From Pseudarthrobacter sp. AL07 (GTDB lineage Bacteria > Actinomycetota > Actinomycetes > Actinomycetales > Micrococcaceae): a DNA stretch of 48,174 nucleotides. Under the pieces are notes generated by a model that was given only the letters and a program-made list of their open reading frames with translations, had not been told where the DNA came from and searched no databases. The position numbers were made by a program, and so were the translations under genes. Positions 32,982 to 40,314 of the stretch are shown piece by piece. Position 1 is the stretch's first letter. Each line of letters begins with the position of its first letter. The DNA is taken from contig NZ_JASBRB010000026.1 in NCBI RefSeq assembly GCF_029960665.1, forward strand, positions 1 through 48,174, given 5' to 3'.

Positions 32982-34165
32982 GCGGCTGGCGGGAGGTCAA
33001 GCTCGGTGACATTGCCGATGAAGTAACAGTCGGACACGTAGGATCCATGGTGCAGGAGTACCGGACAAGCGGAGTTCCTCTGTTGCGATCACAAAACGTT
33101 GTTCCGCACGGTTTCGACCTCAAGGACGTCAAGTTCATAGATGGCGACTTCCATGCACGGTTAAAGAAGTCCGCTCTTAGAGCCGGCGACGTAGTCACAG
33201 TAAGGACTGGCAAACCCGGAGCAACAGCCGTGGTCCCCACACACTGGGCGGAGGCCAACTGCTCGGACTTGGTCATTACTAGGCCGGGAAGCGAACTCAA
33301 TTCCCACTGGCTGAGCTACTACATCAACAGCGCTGCCGCCGGATACATAGATTCTCAATTAGTCGGTGCAGTCCAGCAGCACTTCAACGTGGGCGCTGCG
33401 AAAAATATGACCTTGAATCTTCCGCCATTGCCCGAGCAAAAAGCAATAGCGGAGGTGCTGGGCGCGCTCGACGACAAGATCGCCGCCAACACCAAACTCG
33501 CAACCTCTGCGGCCGAGTTGGCAACGGTACAGTTCACCAAAGCGAGTGCAAGTGCGGACAGCACCGTTCGGCTATCTGAGTTGGTATCAACGCAGTATGG
33601 AGTTACAACATCTGCACACGATTTGCCCGGACCCAGATTTCTCCGGGTCACTGATATCAACAAGAGGCCTTGGATTGAGTGGGATAGCACTCCGAATTGC
33701 ACGGTCAGTAAGTCGGAACTTGACAAGTACCGTGTGTCAGAGGGCGATATTCTGGTGGCTCGAATGGCAGATCCAGGCAAGGCCGCGTTCATCGATGCGG
33801 CCAGCCCCGAAGCCGTTTTTGCGTCATACCTCGTCCGCCTCCGTGCAAGCAATCCTGCTCAAGCCCTCTATATCTATTACTTCCTGCGCTCACCTGCGTA
33901 TCTGGATTACGCAGAGGGCGCCATGACGGGTTCGGTGCAGAAGAACATGAACGCGAAGGTCATTGTTGCAACAGATGTAGCACTTCCTGACTCGGACATA
34001 ATTCAGCGCTTCAACGAAACCGTCACTCCGCTGCGCATGCTTATCCAATTGCGTCTGAACGAGAACCAGATGCTCATAGCCACCCGCGACGCTCTCCTCC
34101 CCCACCTCATGTCCGGCAAGATCCGCGTCAAGGAAGCGGAAGCGTTAGTTGTCCCAGCCATCTGA
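32978..34165 (+). CDS. hsdS: Type I restriction-modification system specificity subunit HsdS
   Basis: 395 residues with two target recognition domains and two conserved coiled-coil spacers: TRD1 about 1-148, central LPPLPEQKAIAEVLGALDDK (149-168) and helix to 190, TRD2 about 195-340, distal spacer 340-385 ending in RDALLPHLMSGKIRV. It chooses the bipartite DNA target for both HsdM and HsdR. Start GTG 32978 inside the hsdM stop. Both recognition domains use many more A/T-ending codons (for example the 33.0-34.0 kb stretch) than hsdM and hsdR, consistent with exchange of recognition domains by transfer. Confidence 0.96.
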   Translation: MSGWREVKLGDIADEVTVGHVGSMVQEYRTSGVPLLRSQNVVPHGFDLKDVKFIDGDFHARLKKSALRAGDVVTVRTGKPGATAVVPTHWAEANCSDLVITRPGSELNSHWLSYYINSAAAGYIDSQLVGAVQQHFNVGAAKNMTLNLPPLPEQKAIAEVLGALDDKIAANTKLATSAAELATVQFTKASASADSTVRLSELVSTQYGVTTSAHDLPGPRFLRVTDINKRPWIEWDSTPNCTVSKSELDKYRVSEGDILVARMADPGKAAFIDAASPEAVFASYLVRLRASNPAQALYIYYFLRSPAYLDYAEGAMTGSVQKNMNAKVIVATDVALPDSDIIQRFNETVTPLRMLIQLRLNENQMLIATRDALLPHLMSGKIRVKEAEALVVPAI

Positions 34166-34167
34166 GG

Positions 34168-34185
34168 ACCGACAAAAATGTCGGT
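34168..34185. terminator. Short hairpin after hsdS
   Basis: ACCGACA-AAAA-TGTCGGT, a 7-bp stem with 4-base loop, starts 3 bp after the hsdS stop and 53 bp before the DUF1016 gene. It may weaken readthrough or separate mRNA segments within the operon. Confidence 0.5.
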
Positions 34186-34237
34186 GCCTGCCGATACGTT
34201 CGTGGTGACCACAGCCACTTAGAGGGGACCACGCAGC

Positions 34238-35305
34238 ATGCCGGACTCAGCATCGTTCGAATCAACACCTGCAAAGGTCGGCATGCCGGACTGGTACCCG
34301 GAATTGTTGGAATCTGTCTCCAGAGAGGTCAGCGCCGGCCGTTCCAGGGCCATTGCTTCCGTCAATCGGGAAATGCTCCTGTCCTATTGGACGATTGGCC
34401 GCGAGCTTGCCAGCCGGGAGTCAGCGCAAGGGTGGGGCAGCAAAGTAGTAACACGGCTCTCCGCTGACGTGCGCAGTGCTTTCCCGGAGGCGACCGGCTT
34501 CTCGCCACGGAACCTCCGGTACATGAAGTCGTTCGCCCAAGCCTGGCCGGACTTTCCAATGTTGCAAGCGCCGCTTGCAACATTGCCTTGGTACCACCAG
34601 ATAGCCCTGCTCGAGAAGCTCGGCGACCCGAAAACCCGCCTTTGGTACGCGGCCGCCGCCGTCGAAAACGGCTGGTCACGCAATGTCCTGGCGCATCACA
34701 TCGAGACGAAACTGCACCAGCGTTCCGGCAAGGCGGTCAACAACTTCAAGGCGACGCTGCCGCCGTCGGATTCCGACCTCGCCGAGCAGTCGTTCAAGGA
34801 TCCCTATGTCTTCGACTTTCTGGCAATGACGGACAAACGGAACGAACGCGGGCTTGAGGATCAGCTCATCCAGCACGTCGAAAAATTTCTCTTGGAACTT
34901 GGGCAGGGGTTTGCCTTTGTCGGACGGCAGGTGCGGCTCACCATAGGCGACGACGAATTCTATGCCGACCTGCTGTTCTACAACTTCAGGCTTCGCTGCT
35001 TTGTGGTGGTCGAACTGAAGGCCACGGCCTTCATCCCCGGTCACGTGGGCCAACTCAACATGTACATGTCGGCCGTGGACGACCTTCTGGCCCACCCGGA
35101 GGATAAACCCACTGTCGGACTTCTCCTCTGCAAGACCAAAAACAACGTGGTGGCTGAATACTCGCTGCGCGGCTTCTCAAGTCCCATCGGCGTGGCCGAA
35201 TGGGAATCCGAAGTGGTCAAATCCTTGCCCGAGGAATTCGCGACAACCCTGCCCAGTATCAGCGAACTCGAGGCGGAGCTTTCCCAAAACGAAGGTTCTG
35301 AATGA
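34238..35305 (+). CDS. DUF1016 (YhcG) family PDDEXK nuclease-domain protein
   Basis: 355 residues: N-terminal DUF1016_N winged-helix-like region (about 18-165, INREMLLSYWTIG type and FSPRNLRYMKSFAQAWP), then a PDDEXK nuclease domain with D244 in YADLLFYN, E259 and K261 in VVVELKA, and Q272 in GHVGQLNMYM. The residues needed for metal-dependent DNA cleavage are all present. YhcG-type proteins are often found inside type I RM loci; their role there is not settled (extra nuclease or complex partner). Start ATG 34238 with AGAGGGG. It lies 72 bp after hsdS and 50 bp before the antitoxin start. Confidence 0.92.
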   Translation: MPDSASFESTPAKVGMPDWYPELLESVSREVSAGRSRAIASVNREMLLSYWTIGRELASRESAQGWGSKVVTRLSADVRSAFPEATGFSPRNLRYMKSFAQAWPDFPMLQAPLATLPWYHQIALLEKLGDPKTRLWYAAAAVENGWSRNVLAHHIETKLHQRSGKAVNNFKATLPPSDSDLAEQSFKDPYVFDFLAMTDKRNERGLEDQLIQHVEKFLLELGQGFAFVGRQVRLTIGDDEFYADLLFYNFRLRCFVVVELKATAFIPGHVGQLNMYMSAVDDLLAHPEDKPTVGLLLCKTKNNVVAEYSLRGFSSPIGVAEWESEVVKSLPEEFATTLPSISELEAELSQNEGSE

Positions 35306-35343
35306 TCAACCCTGCCGGAGCCGAAATTGGCCTGACTTCAGGC

Positions 35344-35349
35344 TACAAT
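35344..35349 (+). promoter_or_regulatory. Putative -10 box (TACAAT) of a leaderless antitoxin transcript
   Basis: TACAAT lies six bases before the antitoxin ATG at 35356, so transcription would begin at or next to the A of ATG. No Shine-Dalgarno precedes this ATG and no clear -35 box is seen. It would give the toxin-antitoxin pair its own promoter inside the RM operon. Confidence 0.5.
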
Positions 35350-35355
35350 TCCAGC

Positions 35356-35631
35356 ATGAGAACGGTACCGCTGAGCGAAGCCAAGGACAAGCTGTCCGCC
35401 CTCGTGGAGGAAGCGGATGCGACGCATGAGATCATCCAGATCACCCGGCACGGTCGCCCGTCCGCCGTGCTGATGTCGGCGGATGATCTGGAGTCCCTGC
35501 AGGAGACCATCCACTGGCTCTCCCAGCCGGGTATCCGTGAAGACCTCGACCAGGCCCGGCTCGACGTTGCCGATGGCAACACGACCAGCGGCGATGACCT
35601 CCGCCGGGAGTTCGGTCTGCCACCCCGGTGA
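35356..35631 (+). CDS. Phd/YefM-type antitoxin
   Basis: 91 residues. N-terminal DNA-binding part typical of the Phd/YefM family: MRTVPLSEAKDKLSALVEEA then HEIIQITRHGRPSAVLMSADDLESLQETI (about 1-52), followed by a flexible toxin-binding tail ending in DDLRREFGLPPR. It neutralises the downstream toxin and represses its own promoter. Start ATG 35356 matches the family N-terminus; an in-frame ATG at 35302 lies inside the DUF1016 stop and would add 18 unrelated residues. The stop overlaps the toxin GTG by 4 bp. Confidence 0.9.
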   Translation: MRTVPLSEAKDKLSALVEEADATHEIIQITRHGRPSAVLMSADDLESLQETIHWLSQPGIREDLDQARLDVADGNTTSGDDLRREFGLPPR

Positions 35632-35921
35632 GCCACGGACAAGATGCCCTCCCTGCGCCGTGGAAGATTGAGGTGACGAGCCCAGCCCTGAAGGGTTTCC
35701 GCCGTCTGCCCGAAAAAGCAGCGGCGGCCATTATTGAATTCGTCACCGGCGCCCTGTCCAAGAATCCGTACCGGCTCAGCAAGCCCCTCACCAACGAACT
35801 GCTCGGTCTGCACTCGGCGAGGCGCGGCGACTACAGGGTGCTGTTCACCTTGGATGTCGAAGCCCATATCCTGTACGTCCACCGCATCCAACACCGGTCC
35901 GACGTCTACAAACCACGTTAG
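35628..35921 (+). CDS. RelE/ParE-superfamily toxin
   Basis: 97 residues with the RelE fold: IEVTSPALKGFRRLPEKAAAAIIEFVTGALSKNPYRLSKPL (about 14-54), then GLHSARRGDYRVLFTLDVEAHILYVHRIQHRSDVY (60-94), including the conserved basic RRGDYRVLF strand and C-terminal HR-x-x-VY. Probably a ribosome-dependent mRNA endonuclease; the N-terminal 12 residues are an extension. Start GTG 35628 shares GTGA with the antitoxin stop. The pair sits between the DUF1016 nuclease and hsdR, only 29 bp before hsdR. Confidence 0.9.
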   Translation: MSHGQDALPAPWKIEVTSPALKGFRRLPEKAAAAIIEFVTGALSKNPYRLSKPLTNELLGLHSARRGDYRVLFTLDVEAHILYVHRIQHRSDVYKPR

Positions 35922-35950
35922 GCAAAGTAAATGACTTTGGGGGAACAACC

Positions 35951-38900
35951 GTGAGCACAACACCCGTAAAAATCCCGGCCATCGGCTTTTCCGAGGCCGA
36001 CTGGGAAGGCGTGGCCAAGGAACGGCTCGGCGAGCTCGACTGGAAACCGATGAACGGCCAGGACATTGCTCCCGGCACCGGCGAACGCGACTCCTGGGAC
36101 GAACTGCTCATCCGTCCCCGCCTGCTCACGGCCCTGCAGAAATTCAACCCCACGGTCCCGCTGCAATACCTGCAGCAAGCTGCCGCCGAGATCGCGGCGC
36201 CCAAGTCAACAGATCCCATGGCCGAAAACCACGGGATCCACGGCTACTTCGTGGACGGGTACCGGCTCAGCTACATCGACAGCGACGGCCTCGAAGCCAA
36301 CCCCACCATCCGACTGCTCAGCCCCGACCCCGACCAGAACCACTGGCTCGCCGTTAACCAGGTCACACTCATCCAGGGCGACTACAAACGCCGCTTCGAC
36401 GTGGTCCTCTACTGCAACGGCATGCCCGTCAGCATCGTCGAACTCAAGAAGGCCGGCAGCCCCCACGCCGACGTCGCCGCCGCGCACGCCCAACTCCAGA
36501 CCTACCTCCGCGAATTCCCGCTCGCCTTCCGCTTCTGCGTCTTCACCCTCGCCTCTGACGGGATCGAGGCCAAGTACGGTACGCCGTTCACGCCCCTCAA
36601 CCACTTCTCACCATGGAACGTGGACGACGACGGCGTCCCCGTCGCACCGGGTTACATGGAAGACGGGGAGGCGGTCACCCCGCTGGAAACAGCCCTGAAC
36701 GGGCTGTACAACCAGACCCGCTTCCTGCAGCTGGTCAACAACTTCACCGCGTTCGACGGCGGCTCCGAGGGTTTGACGAAAAGGATCGCCAAACCGCACC
36801 AGTACTTCGCCGTGACCAAGGCCGTGGGCAGCACCGTCCAGGCGGTGGAAAGCAACGGCAAGGCCGGCGTCGTCTGGCACACCCAGGGGTCGGGCAAATC
36901 CATGGAAATGGAGTTGTACACCAACCTTGTGGCGCGGCATCCCCGGCTGAAGAACCCCACGGTTGTGGTCATCACGGACCGCAACGAACTGGACGGCCAG
37001 CTGTTCGAAGGGTTCGCCAAAAGCCTACTGTTGGCCGAGGCACCCAAGCAGGTCCGCCGTCGTAATGAACTCCGTGAAGAACTGTCCAACCGAACCACCG
37101 GCGGCATCTACTTCACCACGCTGCAAAAGTTCGGCCGCAGCAAGGCCGAGAAGGACGCCGGCGCCGACCACCCGCTGCTGTCCGACCGGCGGAACATCAT
37201 TGTGGTGGTGGATGAGGCACACCGCAGCCACTACGACGACCTGGACGGCTACGCCCGGCACCTCCGTGATGCCTTGCCGCACGCCACTTTGATCGCTTTC
37301 ACCGGCACGCCGATTTCCTTTGACGACCGCAACACCCGGGACGTGTTCGGCGACTACATCGACGTCTACGACCTGTCCCGCGCCGTGGAAGATGGCGCCA
37401 CCGTACCCGTCTACTTCGAACCGCGGCTGATCAAAGTGGAGCTGGCCGCCGGCGTGACCGAGGAAGACCTGGACCAGTCCGCCGACGAGCTGACCACCGG
37501 GCTGGACGATACGGAACGGGCGCGCATCGAGGCGAGTGTCGCCGTCGTCAACGCGGTGTATGGTGCGCCGCAACGAATTGCCGCGCTGGCCGAGGACCTG
37601 GTGGCGCACTGGGAGAACCGCAGCGCGCGGATGAAGAAGTTCATCGAATCCCCGGGCAAGGCGATGATCGTAGGCGGAACGCGGGAGATCTGCGCGAACC
37701 TGTACGCGGCGATCGTGGCGCTGCGCCCAGAGTGGCACTCGGACGACCTGACCAAGGGGAAGATCAAGGTGGTGTACTCCGGGACGCCGTCCGATGTGCC
37801 CCCGGTGTCCACGCACGTTCGCCGCGATTCGCTGAACGCTCTGGTGAAGGAGCGGCTCAAGGATGTGGACGACGAGCTGGAACTGGTGATCGTCAAGGAC
37901 ATGATGCTCACCGGCTACGACTCTCCTCCCCTGCATACGCTGTACCTGGACCGGCCGCTGCGGGGTGCGTTGCTGATGCAGACGCTGGCCCGGGTGAACC
38001 GGACGTTCCGCGGCAAGGAGGACGGGCTGCTGGTGGCGTACGCGCCGCTGGCGGAGAACCTCGCGAAGGCGCTCGCGGAGTACACGGACACCGACCAGCA
38101 GAAGAAACCGGTGGGCAAGAACATCGACGATGCGATTGCCGTGACTGCCGATTTGGTTGCTAAGATCTCCGGCTTGCTGGCTGGGTACGACTGGCGGGCT
38201 GTGTGGATGAAGGGCGGGCCGAAGGCGTACCTGAACGCCGTGACCGGCGCCGTGAACTACCTGCGCGCACCTTCGACGCCGTTCAGTTCCTCTGATGATG
38301 AGACCTTGGCTGCGGCGTACCGCAGGTTGTCCGGGCAGCTCTCGCGGGCCTGGGCGCTGTGTTCGGGGGCCTCGACTATGGCGCCGCTGCTGCCCGAGGT
38401 CAAGATGTACGAGGAGATCCGGGTCTGGATGGCGAAGTTCGATGCCAGCGACCGGCAGGCTTCGGGTGAGCCTGTCCCGGAAGACATTCAGCGGCTGTTG
38501 GGCGAGCTGATTGCTTCTGCCACGTCCTCCGGGGAGATCCTTGATATCTACGAGGCCGCGGGAATGCCGAAGCCATCCCTGGATGACCTGACTCCGGAGT
38601 TCATCGCGAAAACGCAGAAGGCGCGGAACCCGCAGCTGGCCATCGAGGCGTTGCGGAAGCTGATTGCCGAGGAATCTGTGGCTACGACGCGCAACAACGT
38701 GATCCGGCAGCGGGCCTTCTCCGAGCGCATCACTGAGCTGATGAAGAAGTACACGAACCAGCAGCTTACGTCTGCGGAGGTTATTGCCGAACTGGTGGAA
38801 CTGGCACGCGAGGTTGCCGCCGAGGGCAACCGTGGCGCAAACTTCACTCCCCCGCTCAATTCGGACGAGCTGGCATTCTACGACGCGGTGGCTTCGAACG

Positions 38901-39148
38901 AGTCTGCCGTGGATGTCCAGGGTGAAGGCATCCTGGCCGACATTGCCCGCGAGTTGGTCGCCGTGATGCGGCGGGACGTCCGGACTGACTGGACTGTGCG
39001 TGACGACGTACGAGCCAAGCTGCGCTCATCAATCAAGCGGTTGCTGGTTCGATTTGGGTATCCGCCGGACAAGCAGCCCGAGGCAATCAAGCTGGTCATG
39101 GAACAGATGGAGTCGATGGCGCCAAGGTTTGCTGAGGCACGCGTGTAG
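35951..39148 (+). CDS. hsdR: Type I restriction endonuclease subunit HsdR
   Basis: 1065 residues. N-terminal PD-(D/E)xK nuclease: D150 in RRFDVVLY, E164-x-K166 in IVELKKAG, Q181. Then the SF2 motor: Walker A T311-Q-G-S-G-K-S317, DEAH 421-424 in VVVDEAHRSHYDD, the TGTPI motif, and the second RecA domain with the LTGYDSPPLHTLYLDRPL and QTLARVNRTFRGK motif (QxxGRxxR type). The C-terminal helical part contacts the M2S core. Length is normal and no frame break is seen. Start GTG 35951 with GGGGGA eight bases upstream. Confidence 0.97.
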   Translation: MSTTPVKIPAIGFSEADWEGVAKERLGELDWKPMNGQDIAPGTGERDSWDELLIRPRLLTALQKFNPTVPLQYLQQAAAEIAAPKSTDPMAENHGIHGYFVDGYRLSYIDSDGLEANPTIRLLSPDPDQNHWLAVNQVTLIQGDYKRRFDVVLYCNGMPVSIVELKKAGSPHADVAAAHAQLQTYLREFPLAFRFCVFTLASDGIEAKYGTPFTPLNHFSPWNVDDDGVPVAPGYMEDGEAVTPLETALNGLYNQTRFLQLVNNFTAFDGGSEGLTKRIAKPHQYFAVTKAVGSTVQAVESNGKAGVVWHTQGSGKSMEMELYTNLVARHPRLKNPTVVVITDRNELDGQLFEGFAKSLLLAEAPKQVRRRNELREELSNRTTGGIYFTTLQKFGRSKAEKDAGADHPLLSDRRNIIVVVDEAHRSHYDDLDGYARHLRDALPHATLIAFTGTPISFDDRNTRDVFGDYIDVYDLSRAVEDGATVPVYFEPRLIKVELAAGVTEEDLDQSADELTTGLDDTERARIEASVAVVNAVYGAPQRIAALAEDLVAHWENRSARMKKFIESPGKAMIVGGTREICANLYAAIVALRPEWHSDDLTKGKIKVVYSGTPSDVPPVSTHVRRDSLNALVKERLKDVDDELELVIVKDMMLTGYDSPPLHTLYLDRPLRGALLMQTLARVNRTFRGKEDGLLVAYAPLAENLAKALAEYTDTDQQKKPVGKNIDDAIAVTADLVAKISGLLAGYDWRAVWMKGGPKAYLNAVTGAVNYLRAPSTPFSSSDDETLAAAYRRLSGQLSRAWALCSGASTMAPLLPEVKMYEEIRVWMAKFDASDRQASGEPVPEDIQRLLGELIASATSSGEILDIYEAAGMPKPSLDDLTPEFIAKTQKARNPQLAIEALRKLIAEESVATTRNNVIRQRAFSERITELMKKYTNQQLTSAEVIAELVELAREVAAEGNRGANFTPPLNSDELAFYDAVASNESAVDVQGEGILADIARELVAVMRRDVRTDWTVRDDVRAKLRSSIKRLLVRFGYPPDKQPEAIKLVMEQMESMAPRFAEARV

Positions 39149-39202
39149 CCCACGAGATTTCCGCCAATAGGCGGTCGCAACAACACTACGAAAAATGGGG
39201 AA

Positions 39203-39673
39203 ATGACTACTTACGAAACATCCAATGGAAACGCGGTGCCGCAAGTACCGCCGACACCAGATCACGCACCTCAGCTGAAGGCCAAGCGGCTGAAGTTAAA
39301 GAAGCTCCGGTCGGCCAACAGCGCCCGGATCATTGTGGGCTCTGTCTTGGGTCTGCTGCTGATAATCACCTGGATCGTCAACAACCCCGCCATGAGTGGC
39401 AGCAGCCCCTCCGACTGGAAGTCGGAGCTGAGCGCGGCCGATCTAAAGAACACCATGAACAACGGCGAGACAAAGGGCGCCCCGCAGCAGACAGTTGTCA
39501 ACGGTTGGTACGCCAATGACATCGCCGCTGTCACTGCTGCGCAGAACACTTACATTGCCGCAAGTTCCGCCCGGAACGGGAATCTCTTGACGCTGGTGGG
39601 CTTTGGGTTGGCCGGCGAACTGATTATCCGCGGCGCCGAGCGGGCACGCATCACCCGCCGCGCTGCCGCGTAG
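39203..39673 (+). CDS. Small membrane protein following hsdR, unknown function
   Basis: 156 residues. Pro/His-rich start, a basic patch KAKRLKLKKLR (26-36), a first transmembrane helix about 42-59, a Ser/Asn/Gly-rich stretch of about 65 residues with NGWYANDIAAVTAAQNTYIAASS, and a second hydrophobic segment about 127-143 followed by a basic end RARITRRAAA. Both ends would be cytoplasmic with the middle outside. No family recognised. Start ATG 39203 has GGGGAA directly upstream. It lies 54 bp after hsdR on the same strand and may be the last gene of the RM operon. Confidence 0.72.
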   Translation: MTTYETSNGNAVPQVPPTPDHAPQLKAKRLKLKKLRSANSARIIVGSVLGLLLIITWIVNNPAMSGSSPSDWKSELSAADLKNTMNNGETKGAPQQTVVNGWYANDIAAVTAAQNTYIAASSARNGNLLTLVGFGLAGELIIRGAERARITRRAAA

Positions 39674-39693
39674 CGACGTTTGCCTGAACGTCG
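39674..39693. terminator. Terminator between convergent membrane-protein and RelE genes
   Basis: CGACGTT pairs with AACGTCG around TGCCTG, directly after the stop of the membrane-protein gene (39673) and 8 bp from the end of the opposing toxin gene (39701). Confidence 0.65.
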
Positions 39694-39700
39694 GCGGACC

Positions 39701-39961
39701 TCACTTCTGGTAAATGTCCCGACGGTGCCCCAGATTGACGACTACTACCAAGAGCACGTCATCCTGGATGGTGTAGATGATGCGGTAGTCGCCGACACGG
39801 ACCCGATAGCCAGGACGGCCGCTCAAGGCGATTGCCTTGGGCGGCCGTGGGTCCTGGCCGAGGAGGGCGATGGCACCCTGAATCCGCGCACGGTCCTCGG
39901 GATGCACCTTCTTGAGTGCGCGGATGGCCGCAGGTCTCAGCTCGATCCGGTACCGACTCAT
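39701..39961 (-). CDS. relE: RelE-family toxin
   Basis: 86 residues: MSRYRIELRPAAIRALKKV, then PPKAIALSGRPGYRVRVGDYRIIYTIQDDVLLVVVVNLGHRRDIY. Classic RelE with the GYRVRVGDYRIIY strand and the C-terminal HRRDIY. Expected to cut mRNA in the ribosomal A site. Start ATG 39961 overlaps the antitoxin stop by 4 bp (ATGA). Distinct in sequence from the RelE/ParE toxin at 35628, so the two pairs are not duplicates. Confidence 0.95.
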   Translation of the reverse strand: MSRYRIELRPAAIRALKKVHPEDRARIQGAIALLGQDPRPPKAIALSGRPGYRVRVGDYRIIYTIQDDVLLVVVVNLGHRRDIYQK

Positions 39962-40206
39962 GCCCAGCCCAGGTCCGCCTTCGCCTGAGCCCAGGGAATG
40001 TTCTCGCCTTCTTCCGCCATTGCCGCATCGAACGCCGCAATGTCCTCGACTTCTTCCAAAGCATCGAGCATCTGCTCATAGCGCTCTGGCGATACTAAGA
40101 CGGCTGCCCGATGTCCGCGGCGCTCAATGAATACCGGCTCAAATACAGCCTTTTCGATGAGCTCGGGCAAGTGCGATCGCGCGTCCGTGATGTTGATGGT
40201 CGACAT
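39958..40206 (-). CDS. Phd/YefM-family antitoxin of the RelE pair
   Basis: 82 residues: MSTINITDARSHLPELIEKA then FIERRGHRAAVLVSPERYEQMLDALEEVEDI (DNA-binding Phd fold), and an acidic tail EEGENIPWAQAKADLGW that would wrap the toxin. Start ATG 40206; GAGG lies only one base before it, too close for a ribosome site, while TACATT six bases upstream fits a -10 box, so a leaderless mRNA is likely. Autorepression through the boxes at 40214-40243 is expected. Confidence 0.93.
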   Translation of the reverse strand: MSTINITDARSHLPELIEKAVFEPVFIERRGHRAAVLVSPERYEQMLDALEEVEDIAAFDAAMAEEGENIPWAQAKADLGWA

Positions 40207-40213
40207 GCCTCAA

Positions 40214-40243
40214 ATGTACATCCGCCAAAGCTAGATGTACATC
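40214..40243. promoter_or_regulatory. Paired palindromic operator ATGTACAT of the relE/antitoxin operon
   Basis: ATGTACAT (40214-40221) and GATGTACATC (40234-40243) are two palindromes whose centres are 21 bp apart, two helical turns. The first overlaps the putative -10 box just upstream of the antitoxin start. This is the layout of operators bound cooperatively by antitoxin-toxin complexes. Confidence 0.7.
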
Positions 40244-40314
40244 TGGTTCATCAACGCGGGAGCAGACGACCTCGCCCCGCGCAAAATGTCAGACCCCCCT
40301 TTCATAGTGGGTAC

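Noticed and set aside
35302..35355. Start of the antitoxin at ATG 35302 overlapping the DUF1016 stop
   Set aside because: It would add 18 residues unlike any Phd protein; the family N-terminus begins at 35356.
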